Notes: generated from the letters alone by a model not told the origin. Counted from the first letter of the stretch, positions 44,601-55,717 are shown. The stretch: DNA of 64,000 bases from Amaranthus tricolor (GCF_026212465.1 NC_080059.1:17992950-18056949), one strand, 5' to 3'. Program-made: numbers and translations.

Positions 44601-44951
44601 ATCGACATTCTCTTTATCTGTCTAATACCTATCAACACGATCTAAGACATCCTCATTGACATCCACATTATTGACATTCTCAACAACACTTTTTTCTTTG
44701 TAAACTTCCTCCTCACTATGCCAAACCCAAAAATGATGTTGAGGCCTAAACCCACGGCGAAGTATGTGCTCCATAAGGATATCAACACTATCTACCTTTG
44801 ATACATTGCCACACTTGACACATGGGCAGTAAAAACCAACTCCCCCTGTCCTAACTTGATGCTCAACGACAATACTACAAAATTTTAATACGCCATCAAT
44901 AAATTCTGACGATTCAATGTTTTCATACATCCAAGAACGATCTTTTGTCAT
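41700..44951 (-). pseudogene. CACTA TNP2-type transposase, decayed
   Basis: The start MTKDRSWMYEN at 44951 opens the transposase-associated domain, with CPCVKCGN and GFRPQHHFWVWH (44951-44622). The Transposase_21 core follows: ACPNDCVLYRNE, CPRCGLSRYK, LCTDGMNPF (44349-43924) and KKACPICIDDMEFTW (about 43640). The DUF4218-like part is at 43105-42407 (KSHDCHVMMQ, EMYFPPSFFD, AEYMAMTKPIG). A DUF4216-like end, EEPFLLAT then KQVFYIVDPSDKQW, is at about 41930-41830. Stops and frameshifts separate these blocks (for example after DRVDRY near 44622 and around 43920), so no functional product is expected. It would have bound element ends and cut DNA. Confidence 0.92.
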
Positions 44952-45779
44952 CCTAAATGTGATTAATTAAAAAAAATACATAAATATTTATATACTTAAC
45001 CCTAATAATAATATGTATATTCTAATTAATAATATCATTTATTTAACAAATCCTATGTATATATTAATAAAAATATTCATTCAACTAAACCTAATTAACT
45101 CTAAAAATAATATAACCCAAAATTAACCCTAATTAACAAACTAATAATAATAGGTAGATATAAATTTTCAAAATAACAATTAACAACATTCAAAATAATA
45201 ATAAACTACTAAAAACAAAAATGATATCAATAATGGCCATTTACTACTAACAACACAAACATCATGAACTTGCAAGTAAACATCCATTAAAAATACTAAA
45301 TTTGATATCTTTAGCACTAAATTACAAGTCAAAAAAAATAAAAATATGAACTTGCAAAACTTAAAAGTTTAAGAAATTACCTTGAATTCGTGGGTTATGT
45401 AACCTACAATGAAAAACAAAAACAAAATTAGTAAACATCCATTAAAAAAATATGCCCTAATGTCGGTTTTGAAGCTTGAAAAACTTGTAGGAAAAACTTA
45501 TGCCTTAAAGTCGTGGGTTTTGAAGCAAGAACACACGCTTAATGTAGTGGTTTAAGGGGGGTTTTAGAAGATGAAGACCAAGAACAAAACAGTAGCAGCA
45601 AGCAAGAACAAAGATAAACAGTAGCAGCAAGCAAGCAAGAACACACGCTTAATAGAGATGAAGATGAAAAGTAGTAGCAAGCAAACAAGCAAGATTTTTT
45701 CGAGGGTTTAAGGGGGGGTTTTAGAAGACGAACAAAAAGATTTTTTTCGTGGGTTGAAGAATAAAACAGTAGCAGCGTA
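44952..45779. other. CACTA 5' leader region
   Basis: AT-rich DNA between the TNP2 start and the subterminal repeats. A ~100-bp partly repeated stretch (acacgcttaa, caagcaagaacaaag, ggggggttttagaag) recurs at about 45535-45740. No gene recognised; a minus-strand frame at 45787-45539 is repeat-derived. Confidence 0.6.
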
Positions 45780-46040
45780 TTCATCAAGACATATGAGGCG
45801 CTTTTTTTTAAAAAAAATAAAAAGTACCTTATATGCTGCAGTTTTTTAGGAACCGCAACATATAAGGTATTTTTTATTCTTTTTTTTTTAAAAAAATTAC
45901 CTTATATGCTGAGGTTTTCAAAGAACCGCAGCATATAATTTAACTTTTTTTTTTCCCTCATTTTTTCATGTCATTTAATGCGGCGTTAAGAAAAAATCGC
46001 AGCAAATGTCACGCAGCAGATAAGATTTTTTCCACTAGTG
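45780..46040 (-). repeat. 5' subterminal repeats and terminus of the right CACTA
   Basis: ccttatatgctgc..gttcc..gcaacatataagg hairpins at about 45830-45870 and 45898-45938, followed by gcggcg and gcagcaaatg motifs and the terminus tttttccactagtg at 46040. Confidence 0.87.
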
Positions 46041-46218
46041 GATGTATAACTTTACACTGTTTTGCCTATGCCGTTAACAATTCATATTATGATATGCATG
46101 CAATCTTGTTTAGATGTTAGAAATAATTCTTGCAATTCCACTTTACGCATCTATTTTCCTAAAGTGGTACAATTTAGCGTCTTGCATTATTGTAAATGAT
46201 TATAATTATGATTATGCT

Positions 46219-46468
46219 CTCCCTCTGTCCATCTCAATTTGCACCTCTTTTCATCTTAGTTTGTCTCACTTATTTTGCACTTTTTCCTTTTTTGGCAATG
46301 ATCCCACTTTCTTTCTTTAAATCCCATCCACAAACTTATTTTCTCTATTCATCTTAAACACTTATTTCTATCATCCACTTGTCTTTTGTCTTATTTTCCA
46401 ACTAAATTTTACTTTTCACTAAATTCTACCCAAAATAAATTAGTTGCATTCGCTTACGGACGGAGGGA
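46219..46468. mobile_element. Stowaway-like MITE
   Basis: Starts ctccctctgtcc and ends ggacggaggga, the hallmark Stowaway (Tc1/mariner) inverted ends. The right flank is AATA; the left TA is changed, so the duplication is imperfect. 250 bp, no coding sequence. Confidence 0.85.
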
Positions 46469-46634
46469 ATATTATTTTGATTAATTTAGAGGAGGTTAAA
46501 ATCTCGATTATAATTGCTTGATTAAAATATAATTTTAAACATTTGGATTAAAGAAAAAGAAAATAATTAAAATAAAATTTTAATTATTATAAGCTTATTT
46601 TGGTATTTTGATATGTGAAATGATAAAAAAAAAC

Positions 46635-46729
<95 letters not shown>

Positions 46730-47454
46730 TATTTTAATAATTTTTGGATGTTATTAAAAAAAAAAAAACCGACCAAGAGCAACCCATTTGAATTTCATAC
46801 TTCAAGAAATTTGATTTTTAGAGTGATTAAAGTGTTAGTCATTAGTTTCGACAATTCAAACTCAGATTTCAAGAAATAAATTTGATCCTCAATATGGATG
46901 ACTCTAGATGTCATTGTGCTGTCAAATTTGACATTAAACGACTTAAGAAATTTTTTGTTACATGTTTGTTCTAGGACAAGTAGGAGATAAAATATATTAA
47001 TGTTCTTTGATCAAGTATGAACACTAAATATATATAAGACAAACTATGAAGATAAAATATATTTGATTATTTTTAAGTGATCATAGAGTTTTTTTACTCG
47101 AAACCAACTTTGATATGTATACTAATTAGATTAATTTATTACTCAAAATAATCGGGTCCTATAAGGTCACAAATATAAGTATTCATCGATAAAACTATAC
47201 CAAATAACTTAAGATGCTTGTTGGTGTTATGGTGGTCGTACATTGCAAAGTAAGACATATGAAGAGATAATCTTCATTATGTTACTTGAAACTTAAGTAA
47301 TGAATATGAAGTATATGTATCTTCATCATGCCATTTTCTGAAAGTAAGACGAATGAAGTGATATGAGATTTTGTATATAAGATACATATGATCATAAAAT
47401 CATTTGTATGTCATTTTTCATCACATTTGCATATTCTGTACAACACCTTCTCTA
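46469..47454. other. Gene-free stretch with a long (TTA)n microsatellite
   Basis: A nearly pure TTA run fills about 46635-46730 (roughly 31 repeats). The rest is AT-rich without recognised features. Confidence 0.75.
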
Positions 47455-48262
47455 CAACATAAAGTAATAAGAAAGTAGTTTTCTTATTCCGAACTAGTAT
47501 ACGTGGTATTCTGATTAGTACTCGTGGACCAACATTAGAGGAACAACATTTGATGTTCTATTATCTCTACTTTGGTATATTTCATACTCAATTATATAAT
47601 GTGGACTTCATATTATGATAAGCATGCGATCTTGTTTAGATGTTAAGAAATGATTTCTTGTAATTCCGCTTTACACCTATTTTTCTACATTAGAAGGTAC
47701 ATTAATTGAAGAAATGATGATAGAGTTTAAAGAAGATAATAGGATTGTTGAAGAAGACAACAATAAGATTTGCTTGTATGGAGGTAATAAAACTTACTGA
47801 AGCTGAACATATTAATATACCAACTTAAACATAGTTATACACCAACTTGAAGAAGTTAAAACACCAACTTTAACAATTTAAATACCAACTTCAACATGTT
47901 AAAATACCCATTCAAAAAAGTTTAAAGACCAACTTCTATATGTTTAAATACAAACTTTAGTTTGTTAAAATACAAACTTCAACAATTTAAATACCAACTT
48001 TAATATATTAAAATACATCTTTTAAAAGGTAAAAAATTACCAACTTCAATATATTAAAAAACTTTACTTATAAGAAAAGGTAAATACATACCGTATTATA
48101 ATTTGTAATGTCAGCAGGACACTGACCCTCACACCCTATGTTCCATGCATTAATATTTCATGTTTTAGACTGTTTTAAGAGGCAGGCCCAATATTGAGAG
48201 GGTTTACTAGGGTTTTGGTTGGATGGTCATCTCTACCACATCCTTTTTAAAATGAGTTCAAC
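47455..48262 (+). repeat. 0.8-kb direct repeat, copy 1
   Basis: Matches 60396-61245 in the same orientation, from ctacaacataaagtaataag to aaatgagttcaaccaactct, with scattered substitutions and small indels. It includes a 22-bp minisatellite (47812-48062). Confidence 0.9.
47812..48062 (+). repeat. 22-23-bp minisatellite (accaactt..ttaaa)
   Basis: About eleven imperfect units of the form ataccaacttnaacannttaaa. The same unit recurs at 60742-60996 and, inverted, at about 55718-55965. Confidence 0.85.
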
Positions 48263-48810
48263 CAACTCTAAATCCTTAAACAATGAATGACAACAAATTA
48301 GAATAACACCAACTACAATGTATTAAAACACTAATTATAGAGTATTATATTGTTTTTAATTAAAGTTTTTACTTTTTCTCTTCCTTCTCTCTAGGTTTTT
48401 TCTCTGATCTTGGCGAATCACCGCCATTGCTATGGCACAGAGTAGGGGACGCCCTTGGAAGAATGTATTGCGATAGTTGGTTTTCCTTGTTGTTAGGGCT
48501 TCTTCTAGCTCTAGTAGATCTTCATCTCGTAACTCGATAGTTCCTAAATCTTCTTCTGCTAAAGCAAACGAGGCGAGCAAAGAACCATTGAAGGCAAGTG
48601 AGAGCCCTGTTCCAACTTTAAATCAGAAGCAACCAAGTCTTTAAGGGTCTGCTAGCTGGGCGGCAGTTGCTATTGGAAGTTCTCAAGGTGTTTTGGGCTC
48701 TAAGGATGTGCAGGGCACTGTTCCGTTGAAGCCAGTTCCACCCTCAGTACAACCAGCGTAACTCCTCCACCATCTGTAAGTAAATCTTCGTCTCGTAAAC
48801 CAATCAAGAT

Positions 48811-49420
48811 TGATTTTGAAGATATTGTTGATGAAGTTCATTTTTGGAAGTCTGTTGTGGCCTGTTTTGTTTTGGGACCAAATCGTCCTTTACATATGAT
48901 GGAGGGGTTTGTTAAAAGAATACGAAAAGAGCATAGTATCGATAATGTCATTATGGCGGCGAAGGGAGTGTTCCTTGTTCGTTTCCTTGAGTTCTAATCT
49001 CGTGATAGGACTTGTGAGAAGAATAGATTTTTATTTGATAAGAGCCTTTCATTGTGAAACTATGGTTAGCCTCTATGTCCTATGATAAAGAAGGCCTCTC
49101 TACTTTGCCTATTTGGACCCTATTACCGAGTTTAGATGTCATGCATTAAGGTGAAAGGAGTTTGGGAAAGATTGTTGGAATGTTAGGGAAGGTGAAACTT
49201 TTGGATACTGTCAATAAGGCTAGGGTTATGTTTGCTAGGGAATTAATTGAGATGAGTTTAAATGATAAATTTCTTGATGAAATTTTGTTTGAGAATGAAC
49301 ATCGTGAGCTAGTGACCCAATCTATTCTGTATGATTGGAAGAGATTATGGTGTAAGAAATGTGAGCAACTAGGTCATGGAGGGACATTGTAAAAGAAGTG
49401 TGCCACAGCCTTCTCAGCAA
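48811..49420 (+). pseudogene. L1 ORF1-like (DUF4283, zf-CCHC_4)
   Basis: The sequence reads VHFWKSVVACFVLGPNRP, then VKRIRKEHSIDNVIM and VFLVRF. After stops near 48997 and 49055-49150 it continues with SLGKIVGMLGKVKLLD, RELIEMSLN and DWKRLWCKKCEQLGH. The zinc knuckle is broken by a one-base frameshift near 49378, after which EGHCKRSVPQ continues. It matches the nucleic-acid-binding ORF1 of plant L1 elements. Confidence 0.85.
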
Positions 49421-49590
49421 ATCCCTGTTGTTGATTGTAAGGGTTTTCAGTTATTTCAAGCGAAAGGTATATCCATTGGTCATCATGGTGTTAAAGATAA
49501 TGGGTTTGAGGCCCAGGAGAATATTTTTGAAGGTGTTAAAGATGTTGATGAGGAACCAAATAAAGGCACTTGGGGCTACCCCATTCCGGT

Positions 49591-50340
49591 GACTTGAATA
49601 ACATTCTATGTTGGAATGTTAGGGGACTGATTATGGTGAGAAAACAAAAGGAGTTGGCCAACTTTCTCCTCATTCATAATATCTCCCTTTTCAGATTCCT
49701 TGAGACTAAGGTTAAGAGGGCTCACCTTGATCGTTTATATCAAAATCTGTCCCCTGGTTGGTGTTTTACACACAATTTAGCGCATCATCATGTAGGTAGA
49801 ATCATTTTGGGGGATAAAGGTGATGAGATAGATGTTAATATTCTTTTTATGATTACTCAACTTATTCATATTGAGGTTAAATCTCTGGTAGGTGTATCTT
49901 TTTTATGCTCTTTCATTTATAGTGATTCTAGTGCCGTGATTCATAATTTACTATATGTTACAGCAGCTTAATGATCTTGCTCAGAGTATTAGACCATGGA
50001 TAGTTATGGTTGATTTCAATTTTCTTGCCGAGGTAGATGAATGTACTGGTCATGTGGTTTATATATACAAGAGACAGTTTTTTTAAAGAGATGTATGCAT
50101 ACCTATGCACTTCATGATTTGAAAGTTACTGGTTGTATCTTCCCTTGGTCAAATAAGATAAGTCGATCTGGAGGAAAAAGTGACAATTAAGATTGGAAAG
50201 ATGTTGGGAATCAAGCTTCGGAGGATGAATATCACAATGTTGATGTGGCTTTCTTACATGAGGGGTCATTTGATCATACTCTTATGTTGATTCAATTCTT
50301 TAATCAACCAAGGGGTAAGAAAATTTTTTAAGTTTTCAAG
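49591..50340 (+). pseudogene. L1 endonuclease (EEP family)
   Basis: NNILCWNVRGLIMVRKQKEL, then ISLFRFLETKVKR and GWCFTHN are the start of the AP-type endonuclease, with the usual Asn (CWNVRG) and Glu (LETK) present. After a stop near 49971 it continues as RPWIVMVDFNFLAEVDEC, where the usual GDFN reads VDFN, and decays toward 50340. Confidence 0.85.
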
Positions 50341-50600
50341 TGTTGTAGCTGGTGTTTAGAGTAGGTAGATTGAGCGTTTTAGAAGTTTTCAAGTGTTGTA
50401 AAAGCTTAGGGTCTTGAAACCTGTGTTGAAGAAGAGAATTCAGATCAACCAGTTGCAGAGTGTGGTAATACAGGCTGAGACTACTTTGCTCCAAATTCAG
50501 ATCCAATTGCATCTGCATCCTAATGACCATGTCTTATCTGCACAAGAATGTGAAGCTACTACTAGGTTTATGAAAGCAAAATCTAACCAAGGGACATACC

Positions 50601-51623
50601 TGGACTGAATTTGGGGAGGAAATCTTCAATATGATGAGAAGAGTTAAACCAACATTGAAATCCACGCAATGTAATGGCCAAACAATCTCCAAACACAATC
50701 AAACAATGACTTATCTTCACAAAACATAATCAATGTAACCGGATAGTTCTTGAATTGAAAGACTAGGAGTTTTGATCCTCCAAGGCCATCAATTCTCTTA
50801 ATACAACCAAGGACTACTCTCAGTTGCAAAAGGTGATCATCTTGCACTACTCAAGATCGTTGAATGTTCATACACATTCAAGGAGAAACAAAAGAATGAA
50901 ATCCAATCCAATGCAAAAGGCCATCTATTTATAGACATATGGAACGAGGGAAATACAATGAGAAGGCTAATGACACGTCCAACTAATAATAACGGTCATA
51001 AAGGAACACGTGCACAACATGTGCTCATTTAAAAGAATGAAAAACACACTAAACTAAGCATTCTGATTTCTGATAGCAACTTGCTGACCAGGTGACCTTC
51101 CACACACTTTCTTGTGTCCTTCCAAAAGTTTATAATGTCACTAAGAGTCTTGGTAGCAAGTTCCTAGTGTAGAGATTCCATTTCTACCCTTGGTGGCACA
51201 AGATACCATGAAACACGATCGGGCCAAAGCGTGCTAGGTCAGCTGGTCAGAACAATTCTGAAGTGTTGATCTGTTCTGTTCTGGCAACCTGTTGACTGGC
51301 TGACCTTCATAGCTGGTTTCAATGGGTTGTCCATGATGTATAGTAATATCCTTGGGCCAACGCATGAAGTTTCATGTACCAAGATTCCATTTTCATCTTT
51401 CATGGCTTCTGAATCCCTCTTGGTTAGGCTGTGCAAGGCGTGCAAGGCGTGCAAGGTTAGCTGTTCGTCAGTTGTTGCTTTGCCCTGCTGTGCTTCTGTT
51501 TGGAGCCCTGTTTCTTCTTCTTCTGTTGAGTAATCAGCCTCCTTGCTTGTATTTGATTCTTGATTTAGTTCTTTATCCATGTTGCTTATGTGAGTCATCA
51601 TTGAACCATCCCAATATGGTTCA
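50601..51623 (-). repeat. 3' LTR of the gypsy element
   Basis: 1023 bp, tggactgaatttggggagg to ..cccaatatggttca. Lacks a ~45-bp block (near 54015-54065 in the other LTR) and has an extra 9-bp gcgtgcaag unit near 51440. Confidence 0.94.
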
Positions 51624-51766
51624 TTCCCCCCTTCTTTAGAAGGAATTTCCCTCAATTCAGCATCCCCTAAGTAAGGAGCTAAGTCCCCTTCTTTAAAGGT
51701 AAGAGGTATGCCAAATCCTTCTGTTATTTTAAATTTCATTGAGTTGTCCCCATATTTAATAATTAT
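51239..51766 (-). pseudogene. Integrase tail continuation running into the LTR
   Basis: In phase after the single TAG at the end of the gag fusion: IIIKYGDNSMKFKITEGFGIP, LTFKEGDLAPYLGD, the conserved end of gypsy integrases, then an acidic Glu/Ser/Thr-rich extension. The frame crosses the polypurine tract into the 3' LTR and ends at 51239. Confidence 0.85.
51624..51637 (-). other. Polypurine tract of the gypsy element
   Basis: Plus strand ttccccccttcttt, that is aaagaaggggggaa on the coding strand, touching the 3' LTR. Confidence 0.88.
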
Positions 51767-53020
51767 CTAAAATGGTCCAATAGCCTTGGTTATTAACTTA
51801 TTCCTCCTGAAGTGAGGAAACCTTCTTTGCTTGAGTAGAATCCATGCAAATTCACCAAGCTGCATCAGTTTGTTCTGTTTTGCTTCTCCGTTCGCTCTGT
51901 GCTGGTGTCTTGCTTTTGTTTTCTTCAAATTCTTATGCACTAGTTTGTTGTTTTTCAAGAGGTACTCAGCTTGCCTTTGATCATTAGTGCTATAACTGTA
52001 CAAAACAAGAAGATCAATTAGTGACAATGGCAAATCAGTATCCACAAAACCTTTCCTACTTATAAGATGTACAAGTTGCTTGGTCTTGGGAGGAGGTATA
52101 GTTTTGTGAGGTACAGATTTCTTCCCCTTAAGGGTGCTTTGAAAGCTTTTCCTAATCACAACAGCCCTATGTTCTTCTTCCTCAGGGCATATGAGCTCTC
52201 TGTATGACTCAGAGTCAACCACATAGGGTGTTACTACCCCTGAATCCCTCTGAATATAAGTGCCATCCAGGTCATCATCATTAGTAATGGTTCCCATCTC
52301 TTCCTCTCTACCATTGATGCTCACAAGGATGGTTTTTGGTTTGTCCTTACCTCTGATTTCATCCCACTCAACAAGGGTGAAAGCTCTATTGTTAGGACAA
52401 TTTTCTTTGAAATGCCCATGGCCATGACACTTAGAGCAAACCACATCTTTAATTGGTGTGACACTCTTGCTCTTGGATTCAATACTACTGGTTTTAATGG
52501 AGGAATCAGTAGTGATCACATTCCTAATACTCAAAGGCTGCTGGTTGCTTCTATGCACAGATGATTCATTGGTTTGTGCGTCAGGTTGTGAAGTTCTTTT
52601 CTTTGAATATTGCTCTAATAGCAATGCATGCTTGCTAGGCACATACTTCCTCCTCATCTTTTTCTTAAGCTTATCCCAAGAACTCAGCTTCTCTTTCCCT
52701 TCCCTCAACCTCTGCCTTTGAACTTTCTCTAACCATGTGGCAGCTAGTTTTGTGAGTTTTACTTTGGCCATTTTGAATTGCTTGTCTAAGGGTGTGTCCC
52801 TACACTCAAAGAAGTTATCAAGGCTGGTCTCCCAATCAATATAGTCCTCAGGTTTAAGAAATTGGCCACTAAACTCAGCTACATCTACCCTCAAACTCAT
52901 ATCCTCTTGTGTTCTGTTTTGAGGAGTCCTATCTTGGTTCATTAAGGTAAATTCAGCAAACTTATGGTCTATGGCGGCTAATGCTTCCTGAATGAACAAT
53001 CTCTTATCCTCCTCGTTCAT
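51767..53020 (-). CDS. Gypsy gag fused to integrase C-terminal tail, 417 residues
   Basis: Starts MNEEDKRLFIQEALAAIDHK. Residues 45-140 form the retrotransposon gag domain (FLKPEDYIDWETSLDNFF, KVKLTKLAATWLEK, SWDKLKKKMRRKYVP), followed by a zinc knuckle (CSKCHGHGHFKENC, about 196-209). After an acidic linker, the segment SLIDLLVLYSYSTNDQRQAEYL and LGEFAWILLKQRRFPHFR, ending AIGPF, is the tail of a gypsy integrase. Between the two, about 1.2 thousand residues of pol are absent, yet the frame is open. It ends at TAG just before IIIKYGDNS, where the tail continues. Confidence 0.9.
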   Translation of the reverse strand: MNEEDKRLFIQEALAAIDHKFAEFTLMNQDRTPQNRTQEDMSLRVDVAEFSGQFLKPEDYIDWETSLDNFFECRDTPLDKQFKMAKVKLTKLAATWLEKVQRQRLREGKEKLSSWDKLKKKMRRKYVPSKHALLLEQYSKKRTSQPDAQTNESSVHRSNQQPLSIRNVITTDSSIKTSSIESKSKSVTPIKDVVCSKCHGHGHFKENCPNNRAFTLVEWDEIRGKDKPKTILVSINGREEEMGTITNDDDLDGTYIQRDSGVVTPYVVDSESYRELICPEEEEHRAVVIRKSFQSTLKGKKSVPHKTIPPPKTKQLVHLISRKGFVDTDLPLSLIDLLVLYSYSTNDQRQAEYLLKNNKLVHKNLKKTKARHQHRANGEAKQNKLMQLGEFAWILLKQRRFPHFRRNKLITKAIGPF

Positions 53021-53694
53021 GATGCTCTACATGAATGAAAGCAAACACGGATGTACAGAGAAAGAAAAGAATGCAACAATACAAGCAAATCAGAAAAAAT
53101 CAGATTCCTATGAATCTGTATACTGTGCACACAACAGCAAAAAATCAATTTGTACTTTGAATTAAATGAAATGCTAATGCAAATCCCTATTTTATCTGAT
53201 TATTTAATACAGAAAATAAGAAAGAAAAGGAATAACTACTATGAACAGTAAAATCACTTGATCACAGAAGATCAGTTTCTAAGGATTCTGACTTTTGTGA
53301 TTACAATGCAATGCATAGCCCTAACAAAAATCAATTTGCACGTAATATAAAGTGAGTTGTTATAGAAAACCTTTATTCCAACTCATCAAAACGTTAAGAG
53401 ATGAAGAAAAGATCAGAAATACCATTTATAAACCACAGATTAGAATCTTGAATTTTCAAGATGTTGTTTCTGCAGTCTGTGCAAACACTTGCGCCAAATT
53501 TTGCACACAATGTGAAATCCAATTTTTCTTTCAAGAACACAAAGTTAAGACACTAACCTTCAATACTCCAAAAAGATTTGACGAAATTTTGCTTCTACAA
53601 AAAGTTATGATAGATTTTCTCACCAGATAGAATGCAGGAATCAATTTCTGAGTGATCAAGGCTTTTCTTGATTTTTCGGCCACCGTAACCAAGT

Positions 53695-53706
53695 ACTCTG
53701 ATACCA
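53695..53706 (-). other. Primer binding site, initiator Met-tRNA
   Basis: Plus strand actctgatacca; the complement TGGTATCAGAGT differs at its last base from the canonical site. Three bases separate it from the LTR. Confidence 0.9.
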
Positions 53707-53709
53707 AAT

Positions 53710-54765
53710 TGGACTGAATTTGGGGAGGAAATCTTCAATATGATGAGAAGAGTTAAACCAACATTCAAATCCACGCAATGTAATGGCCAAACAATCCCCA
53801 AACACAATCAAACAATGACTTATCTTCACAAAACATAATCAATGTAACCGGATAGTTCTTGAATTGAAAGACTAGGAGTTTTGATCCTCCAAGGCCATCA
53901 ATTCCCTTAATACAACCAAGGACTACTCTCAGTTGCACAAGGTGATGATCTTGCACTACGCAAGATTGTTGAATGTTCATACACATTCAAGGAGAAACAA
54001 AGGAATGAAATCCAATGCAATCTTGTTTCTAAAATATCAAACTTAAAACTTGTTTATTACAAGGCTAATGCCATCTATTCATAGACATATGGGACGAGGG
54101 AAATACAATGAGAAGGCTAATGACACGTCCAACTAATAATAACGGTCATAAAGGAACACGTGCACAACATGTGCTCATTTAAAAGAATGAAAAACACACT
54201 AAACTAATCATTCTGATTTCTGACAGCAACTTGCTGACCAGGTGACCTTCCACACACTTTCTTGTGTCCTTCCAAAGGTTTATAATGGTCACTAAGAGTC
54301 TTGGTAGCAAGTTCCTAGTGTAGAGATTCCATTTCTACCCTTGGTGGCACAAGATACCATGAAACACGATCGGGCCAAAGCGTGCTAGGTTAGCTGGTCA
54401 GAACAATTCTGAAGTGCTGATTTGTTCTGTTCTGGCAACCTGTTGACTGGCTGACCTTCATAGCTGGTTTCAATGGGTTGTGCATGATGTATAGTAATAT
54501 CCTTGGGCCAAGGCATGAAGTTCCATGTACCAAGATTCCATTTTCATCTTTCATGGCCTCTGAATCCCTCTTGGTTGGGCTGTGCAAGGCGTGCAAGGTT
54601 AGCTGTTCGTCAGTTGTTGTTTTGCCCTGCTGTGCTTCTGTTTGAAGCCCTATTTCTTCTTCTTCTGTTGTGTAATCAGCCTCCTTGCTTGTATTTGATT
54701 CTTGATTTAGTTCTTCCTCCATGTTGCTTATGTGAGTCATCATTGAACCATCCCAATATGGTTCA
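53710..54765 (-). repeat. 5' LTR of the gypsy element
   Basis: 1056 bp partner of 50601-51623. Confidence 0.94.
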
Positions 54766-54770
54766 ATACC

Positions 54771-55700
54771 TTAGTAAATTGGGTAAACTAAATTGGCTAA
54801 AATTTTGGGATGGGAACTCAAGATACTTTTATCAAAGTATCAAGCAAGGCAAATTTCCATTTTGGTTTTGCTCCTTTATAATGAAGGTGTTCTTGTTACT
54901 GACTATGCAAGAATACAAGAGACATTCTTATGTTTTTTTTTACCAGAAATATCGTTTATCTCTTATTTCTCAACTAAAGAAATAAATAATGTCATTTAGA
55001 GCATCCCTGATAATAAGAGCCTAGGTCTTGATGGCTTGAATAAAAGCTTTATATAAGGCATCTTCGCTTGTTATTGGTGATGATGTGGTTGAACAAGTAC
55101 AACAGTTCATTAGGAATGGTAAAATTTTGAAAGAATTAAATGTTACAGCAGTTTATTTAATACCTAAAATTTCGAATTCTAGCAATCTAGGTGACTATAG
55201 GCCAACTTATTGCTACCATATCCTTTATAAGTGTATTACTAAACTTATTTTTAGCATGTTAAAGTTGGTCCTTACATGCATTATAAGCCTTGATACACTA
55301 GATTTGGAGTTCATTAAGGGTATGCTGATGGTCTTAAATTTCCCTTCTCAGTTAATTATAATTGTTATAGCTAGCATTTGCTCAACTCAATTTTCATTGA
55401 TTTTGAATGGTAGTCTTATGCCTTTTTTCAAATCTAATAGAGGTATAAGGCATGGTGACCCAATGTTTCTATTGATGTTTGTGCTATGCATGGAGTGTTT
55501 GTCAAGGTTGTTGAGTCATTTGTCGAGGTATAAGGCTAGTTGACCCTATGTTTAAGTTTCAACCACATTGCAATAAATAGAAATTGAGTCATTTGTGTTT
55601 CGCGGGTGACTTATGATTTTTTGCCGTGAAGAGTTGGGATCTATAAAACTTCTTTTAGCTTGTGTTGATATCTTGGTTTAAAAACCAAGGTAAAGAAGTT
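54771..55700 (+). pseudogene. L1 reverse transcriptase fragments
   Basis: YLSKLGKLNWLKFWDGNSRYF continues the endonuclease-RT linker. After frameshifts, VEQVQQFIRNGKILKELNVT and LIPKISNSSNLGDYRP are the RT fingers, and FSLILNGSLMPFFKSNRGIRH, then GDPMF the palm. The catalytic FADD reads FAGD at 55600-55611, followed by a stop. Inactive. Confidence 0.87.
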
Positions 55701-55717
55701 CGTATTTTTGAAAGCTG

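Larger units (their letters stand above)
35471..46040 (-). mobile_element. CACTA element, 5' part with TNP2 and satellite array
   Basis: The 5' terminus is at 46040 (minus strand CACTAGTGGAAAAAATCTTA), followed by subterminal gctgcgg repeats, a leader, the TNP2 gene (44951-41700) and a long satellite array (41690-35471). The 3' part is not visible: at 35471 the array meets the 3' terminus of the opposite CACTA. The shared satellite and related termini put both in one family. Confidence 0.8.
50601..54765 (-). mobile_element. Ty3/gypsy element, internally deleted, inserted in the L1
   Basis: Flanked by a perfect 5-bp duplication atacc (50596-50600 and 54766-54770). LTRs at 50601-51623 and 53710-54765 have TG..CA ends, with primer site and polypurine tract in the right places. 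The 2.1-kb interior encodes gag joined to the C-terminal tail of integrase; protease core, RT, RNase H and the integrase core are missing. I counted about thirty substitutions between the LTRs plus a ~45-bp indel, so it is clearly older than the SIRE insertion at 24.7 kb. Confidence 0.94.
48340..55700 (+). mobile_element. L1-type LINE, decayed, split by a gypsy insertion
   Basis: The order is leader, ORF1-like (DUF4283 and zinc knuckle), endonuclease and reverse transcriptase on the plus strand. The endonuclease/linker part ends at 50600 and the RT part resumes at 54771 after the gypsy element at 50601-54765 with its atacc duplication. Stops and frameshifts are frequent. A poly(A) tail is not identifiable; the 3' side passes into an inverted minisatellite. 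Confidence 0.88.

Noticed and set aside
45539..45787. Leu/Ser/Cys-rich minus-strand frame resembling a secreted peptide
   Set aside because: Made by short repeats (agcagcaagcaag, ggggttttagaag) in the CACTA leader; no conserved start or domain.
51327..51639. Plus-strand Cys/Leu-rich frames (and the copy at 54503)
   Set aside because: Both lie in the two LTRs of the gypsy element, opposite the integrase tail frame; the duplication is due to the LTRs.
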